Positions 1 through 8,376 of a DNA stretch of 64,000 nt are shown here, piece by piece (positions within the stretch are counted from its first letter, which is position 1; every line of letters starts with the position of its first letter). The notes below the pieces were generated by a model. That model saw nothing but the letters and a program-made list of their open reading frames with translations, was not told the DNA's origin and did not search any database. The stretch is from Paenibacillus sp. CF384 (lineage in GTDB: Bacteria > Bacillota > Bacilli > Paenibacillales > Paenibacillaceae), in contig NZ_FNNV01000016.1 in the NCBI RefSeq assembly GCF_900106745.1, forward strand, positions 62,001 through 126,000, in the 5' to 3' direction. The position numbers and the translations under genes are program-made.

Positions 1-1
1 C

Positions 2-820
2 GTGAAGGCCATTGCCGCAGGCGCGTATGAGCAGCGAGTGAAGGTAAGCGGGAACGACGAGTTCGGGGAATTGGCGCAAGATTTTAATAAGATGGCGGGT
101 GCGGTTTCGCATCATATTGAAACGATCAATAAGGCGAGCGAAGACAAAGAGTTATTCATCAACAACCTCACGCATGAACTGAAAACACCCATTACAGCGA
201 TCAAGGGGTATAGCGCGTTTCTGAATCATGCCAATTATAACGAGGATGAACGACAAATGGCGGTTCAGTACATTCATGAGCATATTGCGAGGCTGGATGT
301 TCTCTCGGGCAAAATGATGCAATTACTGTATTTGAAGAGCGGTGAGATTGCAAGGGAGCCTGTTGATATAGAGAATCTGTTCGCCTATGTGGTAAACATG
401 GAGCGGCATCACGTAGAGGCAAAGCAGATGAAGGTGCGATGGGAGTGCTCGGCTGACAAAGTCTATGGCGATCAAGAACTACTGCAGTCCTTGTTCATTA
501 ACTTAGTCGAGAACAGCATCAAAGCATCCTCGGCTGGCGGGGAGATTCTATTGAGAAGCTTCCATAATGACGAAGGCGTTGTGCTTGAAGTCTTGGATCA
601 TGGAAGAGGCATCCCGCAGAAGGACATCGCAAGAATTACGGAAGCGTTCTATGTCGTGGATCGATCCCGTTCCAAAGAATTAGGTGGAATTGGGCTTGGC
701 TTATCCATCTGCCATCAGATTGCCCAGCTCCATGGTGCAACCATACGAATCGAGTCCAAAGAAAATGAATATACAAGGGTCTCCGTGTATTTTACAACTC
801 GATTACAACTTGAAGATTAG
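2..820 (+). CDS. Sensor histidine kinase, 3' part (5' end outside window)
   Basis: C-terminal 272 or so residues of a membrane two-component sensor kinase. The visible part starts inside a HAMP linker (about residues 1-45, with the NDEFGELAQDFNKM signature), followed by a HisKA dimerisation domain with phospho-acceptor His58 in the motif LTHELKTP. An HATPase_c domain follows with an N box (NLVENSIKAS), a G1 box (DHGRGIP) and a G2 box (GLGLSIC). The sensor domain and transmembrane helices lie upstream of base 1, so the GTG at base 2 is not taken as the start. By family knowledge it autophosphorylates on His and passes phosphate to a response regulator, probably encoded just upstream. The stimulus cannot be deduced. 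Confidence 0.93.
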   Translation: MKAIAAGAYEQRVKVSGNDEFGELAQDFNKMAGAVSHHIETINKASEDKELFINNLTHELKTPITAIKGYSAFLNHANYNEDERQMAVQYIHEHIARLDVLSGKMMQLLYLKSGEIAREPVDIENLFAYVVNMERHHVEAKQMKVRWECSADKVYGDQELLQSLFINLVENSIKASSAGGEILLRSFHNDEGVVLEVLDHGRGIPQKDIARITEAFYVVDRSRSKELGGIGLGLSICHQIAQLHGATIRIESKENEYTRVSVYFTTRLQLED

Positions 821-890
821 TTCATAATGCGGCTCCATTATAGTGGGTTTGTAGCTACGAAACACCATAAACTATTGGAGGTAATGAAGA

Positions 891-1382
891 ATGAAGAAGA
901 AGTTTATCACGGCAGCAATGACTCTGGGAGTAGCGACCGTGCTGGTTGCAGGAAACAGCGTGATCTCGGCAAATGCGTCTACATTTGATCATGCGCAGCA
1001 GGTGGAGGTTACCGGTAAACACCAGCCGCCCGCCATTACTAAAGTCGAACATGTGCCGGTGCACGAGAAGATCGCCGTTGTAACGGCGGAGAAAGCGATT
1101 CAAGACAAATATAACGTATCCTTAAGCGGCATGGATATTTCTTATAATTTGGGCAAACGCGAAGACATGGAAGGCACGTTCTATTTTGTAGCTTTCCAAA
1201 GTCAGAAATACACGTACACCGATGAAGAGCTCGCCAAAGCGAAGCGGGATTTACTTGCGGGTAAGGAAATGGACATCCAGCTAAACGATCTTTACGTTGC
1301 AACGATCAATGCCGAAACCGGAGAAGTCGTTCAAGTCGAGAAGAATCCATCGGCCAGCGGTTCGGAATTTGCGACAGAGTAA
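891..1382 (+). CDS. Secreted PepSY-like protein of unknown function
   Basis: 163-residue exported protein. It has a clear signal peptide (MKKK, hydrophobic core, cleavage probably after SANA near residue 29). The mature part has an alternating helix-strand pattern ending in YVATINAETGEVVQVEKN, which resembles the closing strand of PepSY-like domains, but the match is weak. The start is fixed by GGAGG 8-9 bases upstream. It lies 70 bp downstream of the histidine kinase on the same strand, an arrangement often seen for small secreted PepSY proteins beside sensor kinases, so it may modulate or be controlled by that system (inference). Confidence 0.7.
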   Translation: MKKKFITAAMTLGVATVLVAGNSVISANASTFDHAQQVEVTGKHQPPAITKVEHVPVHEKIAVVTAEKAIQDKYNVSLSGMDISYNLGKREDMEGTFYFVAFQSQKYTYTDEELAKAKRDLLAGKEMDIQLNDLYVATINAETGEVVQVEKNPSASGSEFATE

Positions 1383-1510
1383 AGGTTCATCTCTATGAAT
1401 CTGTGAAAATGGCAACGAAAACAACATGTCAGTTCTTGCCCTAGGGAGTTCAATCGCGCTATGCTGTAGGTATGACTATGACTACAACATTCGATAGGAA
1501 TTGATTCCCT

Positions 1511-2275
1511 ATGAAACTCGGTTTTTTTGATTCCGGCATTGGCGGGCTTACGGTATTGGCGGAATCGCTCAGGCTGCTCCCTGCTGAGGATTATCTCTAT
1601 ATGGCAGATACCACGCACGTCCCCTACGGGACCAAATCGAAGGAAGACGTGCAGACCTTCGTCTTTGAAGCTGTGGAGAAGATGGTTCAGCATGGCATCG
1701 ATGCGCTTGTTATTGCTTGCAACACGGCGACAAGCATTGCGATAAACGAGCTGAGAGAGCGGTATTCCTTTCCGATTATCGGCATGGAGCCTGCCGTCAA
1801 ACCGGCCGTAGAGATGAATCGCGCAACCGGCAAGAGAGTACTTGTTTTCGCTACACCTCTTACGCTGCAGATGCCTAAATACTATGCGCTCGTATCCCGC
1901 GTAGATCAAGATGGCATCGTGGATTCGCTGCCGTTGCCGGAGCTTGTCCAGTACTGCGAATCCCTTCAATTCGATAGGGATGTCATGGGTGAGTACTTCC
2001 GAGGTAAGCTTGCCCCCTATGATCTTAACCAGTACGGCATTATCGTGTTAGGCTGTACGCATTATCCGTTCTATACGGATATTCTCCGCGACCTATTGCC
2101 GCCCCATATCGAGATCGTCAACGGAAACGCTGGCACGGTCAGAAGGTTGTCGGCGTTGTTGAATCGCTATGGCATCGAAACAGGCTTGGGGAGCGGTCAT
2201 GTGACGTTCATGTGTACCGGCGGGGAAGCCGCCTACATCGAGAAAATGAAGTTGGCGCTCACTTGTCTCAGATAA
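1511..2275 (+). CDS. murI: Glutamate racemase
   Basis: Interconverts L- and D-glutamate, supplying D-Glu for peptidoglycan. The 254-residue length is normal for the family. Visible active-site elements are the N-terminal FFDSGIGG (Asp7, Ser8), the first catalytic cysteine Cys70 in ACNTATS and the second, Cys182, in GCTHYPF. The usual GDTxRxPYG segment reads ADTTHVPYG, which recalls the secondary racemase type (YrpC-like) rather than RacE. The start ATG is preceded by AGGAATTG. It stands alone on the plus strand and ends in a hairpin shared with the convergent uridine kinase gene. A second racemase elsewhere in the genome is possible. Confidence 0.93.
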   Translation: MKLGFFDSGIGGLTVLAESLRLLPAEDYLYMADTTHVPYGTKSKEDVQTFVFEAVEKMVQHGIDALVIACNTATSIAINELRERYSFPIIGMEPAVKPAVEMNRATGKRVLVFATPLTLQMPKYYALVSRVDQDGIVDSLPLPELVQYCESLQFDRDVMGEYFRGKLAPYDLNQYGIIVLGCTHYPFYTDILRDLLPPHIEIVNGNAGTVRRLSALLNRYGIETGLGSGHVTFMCTGGEAAYIEKMKLALTCLR

Positions 2276-2289
2276 GATCCGAAATGAAA

Positions 2290-2331
2290 CAAATACATCG
2301 CCATGGGCTGTGCCCGGGCGATGTATTTGTT
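2290..2331. terminator. Bidirectional terminator between murI and udk
   Basis: Inverted repeat CAAATACATCGCC (2290-2302) with GGGCGATGTATTTG (2316-2329) around a short GC-rich loop. T-rich tracts on both strands fit use by both convergent genes. Confidence 0.8.
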
Positions 2332-2339
2332 ATGTTCAC

Positions 2340-2969
2340 CTATTCGGTTATGCGTTTCTCGCCTAAGTATTTCTCCGTCAATATGGAAAGCAGTCGGATG
2401 CCCACTTCATTCTGCCCGCCTTCGGGGATGATGATGTCGGCGTATTTCTTGGACGGTTCGATGAAAGCCTCGTGCATGGGCTTGACGGTCTGCAAGTATT
2501 GATCGTGGACGGATTGGATCGACCGGCCGCGCTCTTCCATGTCGCGCAATACCCGGCGCAGTATACGGACGTCCGGATCGGTGTCGACGAACACCTTGAT
2601 ATCGAGCATCGCCCGCAGGTTCTCGTCAGAGAGCACGTGAAGCCCTTCAATAATGACGATGTTGTAGGGCATGAGCTTCTCGGTTCGATCCTTGAAGCGG
2701 GCATGCATGGTGAAATCATAGACCGGCGCGTAGGCGGTCTGTCCGGCCTTCAGCAGCTTCAAATGCTCGACCAGCAGGTCGTTCTCGAACACGAGCGGAT
2801 GATCGTAGTTTAGCTGCTCGCGTTCGGCCATCGTAAGATGGGGATGGTCTTTGTAATAGTTGTCTTGCGATATAAAGGTCACTTTATCAGACCCGTGATG
2901 TTCAATGACTGAGCGCGCGACCGTTGTTTTACCCGATCCCGTGCCGCCTGCAATTCCGATGATTAGCAT
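2340..2969 (-). CDS. udk: Uridine kinase
   Basis: Cytosolic salvage enzyme that phosphorylates uridine and cytidine with ATP or GTP. The 209-residue protein opens with the Walker A loop GGTGSGKTT (residues 8-16) and contains SQDNYYKD, the YDFTMHAR nucleoside-binding stretch and IIEGLHVL, all typical of Udk. Its length matches the family (about 207-215). It starts with ATG and a modest upstream GAGG. It is monocistronic on the minus strand, convergent with murI. Confidence 0.95.
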   Translation of the reverse strand: MLIIGIAGGTGSGKTTVARSVIEHHGSDKVTFISQDNYYKDHPHLTMAEREQLNYDHPLVFENDLLVEHLKLLKAGQTAYAPVYDFTMHARFKDRTEKLMPYNIVIIEGLHVLSDENLRAMLDIKVFVDTDPDVRILRRVLRDMEERGRSIQSVHDQYLQTVKPMHEAFIEPSKKYADIIIPEGGQNEVGIRLLSILTEKYLGEKRITE

Positions 2970-3160
2970 AGCTGTCGATAAGACCTCGCTTATGTGTAAT
3001 TACATTAATCTCAGTATTGTAGCATAGTGGTGCAGGGAATCACAAAACGCCGGCTTGAATTTCAATTTTAGCAGGAAGCAACCGATATTATAGGAGAATG
3101 GTACTAACGATTTGCATAGGCACATCGGCATCTAGAAGAAATGGAAGGGGAGATTCGTTC

Positions 3161-3463
3161 ATGCACTACCAGTTCTGCCAGCAAGTGAAAATCGTGGATA
3201 TGGATGATGAAATTATCTCGGAAGTGTTGTTTGAGCATGGGGAGTACGAGACGGCGGCTTTGTCGATCGGTTCATCCATCTTGATTCATCAATTGGGGTT
3301 GAAGGAATTTAGCGTTGTCTACGACAAAAGGGAAGGCAAAATCGCTCGTTATCAAATCAAGGATATCGAGCTTGATATGATTGCGCAACCGGTCGTTACC
3401 AGGGTGTACTTGGAACCGGTGAAGCTTATTGTCGGCCAACACGATATCGGCGAAATTGCCTGA
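3161..3463 (+). CDS. Hypothetical protein, 100 residues
   Basis: Small soluble protein without a recognised domain. The start chosen is ATG 3161 because GGAAGGGGAG lies 6-8 bases upstream; an in-frame opening at 3098 adds an unlikely, Arg-rich extension without a ribosome binding site. The sequence alternates acidic and hydrophobic stretches (VDMDDEIISEVLFEHGEY) and is probably a small alpha/beta domain. It is followed directly by a strong terminator, so it is a single-gene unit. No function is proposed. Confidence 0.65.
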   Translation: MHYQFCQQVKIVDMDDEIISEVLFEHGEYETAALSIGSSILIHQLGLKEFSVVYDKREGKIARYQIKDIELDMIAQPVVTRVYLEPVKLIVGQHDIGEIA

Positions 3464-3483
3464 TATCCGGAATGGGCTTTCAT

Positions 3484-3511
3484 GAACCTGCGGGAAGCGG
3501 GTTCTTTTTTC
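3484..3511 (+). terminator. Intrinsic terminator
   Basis: GAACCTGC (3484-3491) pairs with GCGGGTTC (3496-3503), followed directly by a run of T. It closes the 3161-3463 gene. Confidence 0.85.
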
Positions 3512-3612
3512 TGAAACTAAAAATTAACAATAAATGTCGTTTAGGCGATTGCAAAATCGGACCAATAATAGTACCGTTTATTGGTAAGAGTTTAAGGAAA
3601 TGAGGAGATAAG

Positions 3613-5088
3613 TTGTCTAACTATTCGAATGCAGTTGCTGCCACAGAGGAAGCGCCGTTCTCGATGAAAGCGATTATGGGTCCGCTAATGGCAATCGTCG
3701 TCGGGATGATCATGGTTATCCTCGACAGTACGGTGATGAACATTGCATTGCCGACTTTAATGGATGATTTCAAGTCGTCCGTCAATACGATGCAATGGTC
3801 CATTACTGCTTATACGCTGGCGCTTTCCGCGGTTATTCCGCTGGCCGGCTGGCTAACCGATCGATTCGGCGCCAAACAAATTTTTCTGATCACGATATTC
3901 TTGTTCGCGGCAGGTTCTCTTCTATGTTCCTTTGCGACAACGCCTGAACAACTGATCGCCTATCGTGTTATTCAAGGTATCGGCGGAGGCATGGTACAGC
4001 CGATCGGGATGGCGATTATTTTCAAGCTTGCTCCTCCTAACAAGCAGGGTGCGGTCATGGGCATGCTCGGCATTCCAATGATGCTGGGACCCGCGCTTGG
4101 ACCGGTATTGGGCGGTTATCTGCTGGAATACGCGACGTGGCACTGGATCTTCCTGATCAATCTGCCAATCGGTATTATTGCCATCTTAGTTGGCCTCAAG
4201 TACTTACCGAGAGTAGAACGCAAAACCGTGCCGGAACTCGATATATGGGGCATGTTCCTTGCACCGATCGCATTCGCTACGTTATCTTACGCGGTTAGTG
4301 AAGGCGGCAAAGATTGGGGTTCTACGAAAACGATTGTCGGCTTAATTGTGGGCTTCGTAGCCTTGGTGTTATTCATTATTGTCGAGCTTCGCCATAAACA
4401 ACCGTTACTGGAGCTTCGCGCGTTCAAGTCCCCGGACTTCACCATCGGCATGGTTACGTCTTGGCTCATGTTCATGGCCTTATTCGGTTCCTTCCTGTTC
4501 GTGCCGATGTACATGCAGCAAGTGTTTCATTATGAGCCGCTCAAAACCGGGTTTATGATCCTGCCGCAGGTCGCGATGACAGGATTGTTTATGCCTATTG
4601 GCGGTAAACTGTTCGATAAATTCGGCGCTCGCGCCGTTTGTGTGGTCGGGGTCGCCTTTGTTGCGGCAGGCATGTTCTATATGTCGCAAATTCAAGCGGA
4701 TTCCGGCTCAGGCTTCGTCATCATTGCAACGATGATTATGGGCGTAGGCATGGGACTGTCGATGATGCCGGTTAATACGCATATCTTGAAAGCAGCACCT
4801 CGCCATCTCGTAGGCCGGGTAACGCCGCTTACGTCCGCTGCTCAGCAAGTCGTGGTGTCATTCGCGGTTGCGGGATTGGCCAGTTATCTGAGCACGCGAA
4901 TGACGGATCATATGACTACGAGTAAAGGCGATGCGGCTGTCTCGCTCGTAGCCGCTTTCGGAGATACGTTCTTCATCGCCGGATGTATCGCTACGGCCGG
5001 CGCCTTATTGGCCATTCTGCTTCGGAAGCCGAAAGCCGTGGAAGGCGAAGCAACGGATCAAGTCAATGCTCCCGTGATGATGCATTAA
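3613..5088 (+). CDS. EmrB/QacA (DHA2) family MFS drug:proton antiporter
   Basis: 491-residue membrane protein with about 14 predicted membrane segments, the layout of the DHA2 multidrug exporters. Visible family motifs are motif D1 near the first helix (LDSTVMNIALPTL), motif A between helices 2 and 3 (GWLTDRFGAKQ) and the motif C-like stretch GIPMMLGPALGPVLGGYL in helix 5, characteristic of antiporters. The TTG start is set by GAGGAG 6-8 bases upstream. It is flanked by terminators on both sides, hence monocistronic. Exporters of this type next to iron-uptake genes can export siderophores, but the substrate here is unknown. Confidence 0.93.
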   Translation: MSNYSNAVAATEEAPFSMKAIMGPLMAIVVGMIMVILDSTVMNIALPTLMDDFKSSVNTMQWSITAYTLALSAVIPLAGWLTDRFGAKQIFLITIFLFAAGSLLCSFATTPEQLIAYRVIQGIGGGMVQPIGMAIIFKLAPPNKQGAVMGMLGIPMMLGPALGPVLGGYLLEYATWHWIFLINLPIGIIAILVGLKYLPRVERKTVPELDIWGMFLAPIAFATLSYAVSEGGKDWGSTKTIVGLIVGFVALVLFIIVELRHKQPLLELRAFKSPDFTIGMVTSWLMFMALFGSFLFVPMYMQQVFHYEPLKTGFMILPQVAMTGLFMPIGGKLFDKFGARAVCVVGVAFVAAGMFYMSQIQADSGSGFVIIATMIMGVGMGLSMMPVNTHILKAAPRHLVGRVTPLTSAAQQVVVSFAVAGLASYLSTRMTDHMTTSKGDAAVSLVAAFGDTFFIAGCIATAGALLAILLRKPKAVEGEATDQVNAPVMMH

Positions 5089-5101
5089 GTAGAGCATGAT
5101 A

Positions 5102-5139
5102 GAAGGCCTCACCGTCCTAGGGATGGTGAGGCCTTTTCT
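5102..5139 (+). terminator. Intrinsic terminator after the MFS gene
   Basis: AAGGCCTCACC (5103-5113) and GGTGAGGCCTT (5125-5135) form an 11-bp stem followed by TTTTC. Confidence 0.9.
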
Positions 5140-5160
5140 ATTGTCTGCAAACCTATGATA

Positions 5161-5188
5161 TGATAACTATTACTGAGAATAGTTATCA
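5161..5188. promoter_or_regulatory. Fur-box-like inverted repeat upstream of iron regulator
   Basis: Perfect 11-bp inverted repeat TGATAACTATT / AATAGTTATCA around six bases. The segment 5174-5188 (TGAGAAT-A-GTTATCA) matches 12 of 14 positions of the Gram-positive 7-1-7 Fur consensus TGATAAT-N-ATTATCA. It lies 25 bp before the AraC-type gene at 5213, where Fur would repress under iron sufficiency (inference). Confidence 0.7.
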
Positions 5189-5212
5189 TTTAACGAAGGG
5201 GCTCGAACGGAG

Positions 5213-6781
5213 ATGAAAGAGCATCACGAGCTAGATGAAGTATGGATGAAGCTTAAGGAAATCGAAGTTGTGAAGGACGCGCAGTGGCGCATACCGTTGA
5301 ACTATATTGACTCTTATTTGATTCTGATTGTGGGCAGAGGGGATGCTCAGATAGCCGTGGACGGAGCGTATTCCTCGTTGGCGGCAGGCAGTGCGATCCT
5401 ATGCTTGCCGAATCAGCTTGTCTATGCGGTTGTTGAAGGGGAAGAGGACTCGGAGCTATATATTCTTCGCTTTGACATCAAGGTAGATGAGGGCAGTACC
5501 AAGGGCGATTTTCCGGTAAACGGCATCGTCCAGCTATCTGACCCTGTGAAAATCGTTCAAAGCTGCGAATCCATCGTAAACTTGTGGGGGAGCGGAGCAG
5601 CAATACAGCGATTCCAGTCCCAGGCGCTTTTTCACGACATTGTATACCGCTTGCTGCTTGATTTCTCACGCAAGGATCAAGCCGTGAAGTATACGTTAAC
5701 TCAAACGAAGGCGTATATGGAGCTTCATTATAACCGGAATATTACCATCGACGAGTTGGCGGATCTGGCAGGGCTTAGCCGCTATCATTATATGCGCTCG
5801 TTTAAGCGCGCCTTCGGCATAAGCGCAATCGATTGTTTGTTAGAGCTCCGAATTAGCCAATCCAAGAGGCTGATGGAGAGGACGGACATTCGTCTTCAAG
5901 AAGTGGCCGAGCGGATCGGATATCAAGATGAGTATTACTTCGCCCGCAAATTCAAGCAGAAGGTCGGCATTCCGCCGGCCTCTTACATGAAGAGCCGCAA
6001 ACGTAAAATCGCAGCGTACAGCTTCCCGAATATCGGACAGCTGCTGCCGCTGCGAATTGTGCCTTATGCCGCGCCTATGGATCATTATTGGACGGACATT
6101 TATCGTCGGAAGTACGAATCCGACGTCGTGGTGAAACTAAGCCATCATTATGACTTCAATCTGAATGCGCTAAGGCAAGCAAAGCCGGACTTTATTATCG
6201 GCATCGATGACTTCACGGTCGAAGAAGAACAGCTCAAACTTAAAGAAATCGCGCCTACCTTATTTGTACCTTGGACATCTGCCAACTGGCGAGAGCATAT
6301 GCGGCTCGCCGCCGAGTTTCTGGGCAATGAGGCCGAATACGAGGCATGGATGGAGGAGTACGAGCGGAAAGTTATCAAAACCACGCATCAATTAGAAGGT
6401 CTGAGCCGGAACGAATCTGTGCTCATGCTGCAACTGCATCAAGGAAAAATCTATGCGTATGGCAACCGTTCGGTCGCAAGCGTCATGTATGAAGACCTTG
6501 GGTTTATGTCCCCGCTGGGGAAAGACATCAATCATTCACATCAGGAACTGACGCTGCAGCGATTGGCCGAGCTGGACGCGGATCGGATGCTCATTATGAT
6601 GACGGATAGCTTAGATCCGCGAACAAGCTGGGAAGAGCTGCGCCAGGTGGAAGCTTGGGCGGAACTGAGGGCGGTAAGAAACCATAACATCTCCTTGCTG
6701 TCGCCCTACATGTGGTTCGAGTACTCGGCCTATACGCAGAGAAAGTTTCTGGACGAGCTGCCAGGCGTACTAAAAGCATGA
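5213..6781 (+). CDS. AraC-family regulator fused to a siderophore-binding-like domain (Btr type)
   Basis: 522-residue cytosolic transcription factor. Residues about 1-150 are a cupin-like N-terminal part. About 165-265 is a double helix-turn-helix of the AraC type (ITIDELADLAGLSRYHYMRSFKRAF and the second helix around VAERIGYQDEYYFARKFKQ). Residues about 270-520 form a FecB/FhuD-like periplasmic-binding fold (SFPNIGQLLPLRIVPYAAP, PDFIIGIDDF). This is the architecture of Bacillus subtilis Btr (YbbB), which binds ferri-bacillibactin and activates uptake genes. A Fur-like box precedes it and a siderophore-binding lipoprotein follows, itself behind a Fur box. It is likely an iron- and siderophore-responsive activator of that lipoprotein. 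Confidence 0.9.
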   Translation: MKEHHELDEVWMKLKEIEVVKDAQWRIPLNYIDSYLILIVGRGDAQIAVDGAYSSLAAGSAILCLPNQLVYAVVEGEEDSELYILRFDIKVDEGSTKGDFPVNGIVQLSDPVKIVQSCESIVNLWGSGAAIQRFQSQALFHDIVYRLLLDFSRKDQAVKYTLTQTKAYMELHYNRNITIDELADLAGLSRYHYMRSFKRAFGISAIDCLLELRISQSKRLMERTDIRLQEVAERIGYQDEYYFARKFKQKVGIPPASYMKSRKRKIAAYSFPNIGQLLPLRIVPYAAPMDHYWTDIYRRKYESDVVVKLSHHYDFNLNALRQAKPDFIIGIDDFTVEEEQLKLKEIAPTLFVPWTSANWREHMRLAAEFLGNEAEYEAWMEEYERKVIKTTHQLEGLSRNESVLMLQLHQGKIYAYGNRSVASVMYEDLGFMSPLGKDINHSHQELTLQRLAELDADRMLIMMTDSLDPRTSWEELRQVEAWAELRAVRNHNISLLSPYMWFEYSAYTQRKFLDELPGVLKA

Positions 6782-6851
6782 TCATACAGGGAAACGGAGC
6801 ACCATCATCCATTTTCGCAAGCAGTGGAATAGCTTATACTTCAACAGTAAG

Positions 6852-6866
6852 TGATAATAATTCTCA
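6852..6866. promoter_or_regulatory. Fur box upstream of siderophore-binding lipoprotein
   Basis: TGATAAT-A-ATTCTCA matches 13 of 14 conserved positions of the 7-1-7 Fur consensus. It lies about 57 bp before the lipoprotein start at 6923, a place that would block transcription when iron is plentiful. Confidence 0.8.
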
Positions 6867-6922
6867 TTATTACGCAATAGTTGGAGTTTAAAATATATCG
6901 TGAAAAGGGGTTTAACCGTTTT

Positions 6923-7891
6923 ATGTTACAGCTTCGAATGAAACAGAACCGACTCGCACTGATCGGGATGTTGGTCTTCATACTCTTGCTCTTGTCCGCT
7001 TGCGGAAACAACGGAAATAAAGAAGTCGATACCAATGAGTCTGCTACCTATACCTTCACGGACGCGCTTGGTCGTAAGGTGGATATTCCCACTCATCCAA
7101 AGCGTATCATTACGACGCAGTATTTACCGGAGATGGCTGCCGTTGGTGTTAAACCGGTTGGTGCCGCCACTCATCTACTCACAGGCTATGCAGCGACTAA
7201 GGATCAGCTGGAAGGGATCGAGGACATTGGGGTGGCCAATGCCCCTGATGTAGAGAAGATGCTCGCTTTAAAGCCGGATCTGATTATCGCCACAGAATAT
7301 AACAAGGATCAAGTAGAGCAATGGACCAAGATCGCCCCGACAATCGCAGTCCAATGGGAAGGCCACGATGCGTTTGTCCACTTCAAGGAAGTCGCGGCCC
7401 TTGTCGGCATGAAGGACAAGGCCGATGAATGGATTCAAGCTTACGAGAAGAAAGCAGAGGACACGCGGGCGAAGCTGGCGACCTTCGTTAAGCCGGGGGA
7501 AACCTTCGGTGTCGTCGTTATCGGCGGTTATGATATGAAGCAACTGCGTATCTACGGAAACAGCAATGTCGGGTATACCTTATATGATGCGCTGAAATTT
7601 CCAATGACGGATTTGGTAAGCGCGGAGATGAGTAAAGGCAACAATGAACAAGGGCTGAATATATCGCTTGAGAAGCTGCCCGACTACGCTTCGGCCGATC
7701 GCTTGTTCCTCGTCACCTTCGATAATGACCCCGACTTCGTAGATGAGGTGAACAAGAGCAGTCTGTGGAAGAACCTCCCCGCCGTCAAGGCAGGCAAAGT
7801 GTATGCGGTCAATTCGGATCTATGGTTCTCGTATGACGTAATGTCGTTTAACGCTCAGTTGGATGACGTGGTTCAATTGTTGAATAAATAA
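6923..7891 (+). CDS. Iron-siderophore ABC transporter substrate-binding lipoprotein
   Basis: Binds a ferric siderophore at the outer membrane face and hands it to a FecCD-type permease. The start chosen is ATG 6923 (MLQLRMKQN), giving a basic n-region, hydrophobic core and lipobox LLSACG with lipidation Cys near residue 27. The mature protein is a FecB/BtuF-fold protein: RKVDIPTHPKRIITT, VEKMLALKPDLIIATEYN and LWFSYDVMSFNAQLDDV are typical. It is preceded by a Fur box and by the Btr-like regulator. No permease or ATPase gene is nearby, so it must work with a transporter encoded elsewhere. Its closest local relative is the lipoprotein at 29556-30563. Confidence 0.92.
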   Translation: MLQLRMKQNRLALIGMLVFILLLLSACGNNGNKEVDTNESATYTFTDALGRKVDIPTHPKRIITTQYLPEMAAVGVKPVGAATHLLTGYAATKDQLEGIEDIGVANAPDVEKMLALKPDLIIATEYNKDQVEQWTKIAPTIAVQWEGHDAFVHFKEVAALVGMKDKADEWIQAYEKKAEDTRAKLATFVKPGETFGVVVIGGYDMKQLRIYGNSNVGYTLYDALKFPMTDLVSAEMSKGNNEQGLNISLEKLPDYASADRLFLVTFDNDPDFVDEVNKSSLWKNLPAVKAGKVYAVNSDLWFSYDVMSFNAQLDDVVQLLNK

Positions 7892-7939
7892 GCACCTGCA
7901 GCCGCAGCTCCATCGCGTCAATGGACATGGTTTGACTCC

Positions 7940-7977
7940 CCTCCTTCTGGTCAATGCTAACCAGAAGGAGGTTTTTT
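7940..7977 (+). terminator. Terminator whose 3' arm is the next gene's Shine-Dalgarno
   Basis: Perfect 12-bp stem CCTCCTTCTGGT (7940-7951) / ACCAGAAGGAGG (7960-7971), 8-base loop, then TTTTTT (7972-7977): a standard intrinsic terminator for the lipoprotein gene. The AAGGAGG in its 3' arm sits 9 bases before the TTG start at 7981, so it also serves as that gene's ribosome binding site. Confidence 0.85.
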
Positions 7978-7980
7978 ACA

Positions 7981-8361
7981 TTGAAACAAAAAAGTTTAAC
8001 TGTCGTTTTGTCGGTTATTCTGCTTCTGCTATTAGGCGGACTATTCATATGGCAATATCAACTCTTCCATGCGGGGAACCCCGACTTTCAGGACCGTCTT
8101 CATAGCGTCGAGTCCTATGCGATTCAAGGGAAATGGAGTCAGGCTCAGCAAGAAGTCGAGAGCGTACTGCGAATTTGGAAGAAGGGCCATACCCTCATCG
8201 CGATTAAGTACGCCGATACCAGTTTCACGTTGATGAACGTTACGTTAGACGTGCTCAAGGCCGCAACAGAGGAGAAGGATCTTCGAACCGTTCGGTACAG
8301 CACGAAGGAAGCGCTGGTCTTGTTCGACAATATTACTTCTCTATCGCCAAAGTCACCATAG
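7981..8361 (+). CDS. DUF4363 family membrane-anchored protein
   Basis: 126-residue protein with one N-terminal transmembrane helix (residues about 7-27) and an extracytoplasmic helical domain, as in DUF4363. The TTG start is chosen because AAGGAGG lies 9 bases upstream; longer in-frame openings run back through the terminator stem. The gene precedes a DUF421 gene by a few bases, a pairing common in Bacillus and Paenibacillus, which implies a joint membrane role. DUF421 relatives (YetF, YdfS) are induced during sporulation or stress in B. subtilis, but the molecular function is unknown. Expression may be limited by the hairpin that holds its ribosome binding site. Confidence 0.8.
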   Translation: MKQKSLTVVLSVILLLLLGGLFIWQYQLFHAGNPDFQDRLHSVESYAIQGKWSQAQQEVESVLRIWKKGHTLIAIKYADTSFTLMNVTLDVLKAATEEKDLRTVRYSTKEALVLFDNITSLSPKSP

Positions 8362-8376
8362 GGAGCTGTGATCACA

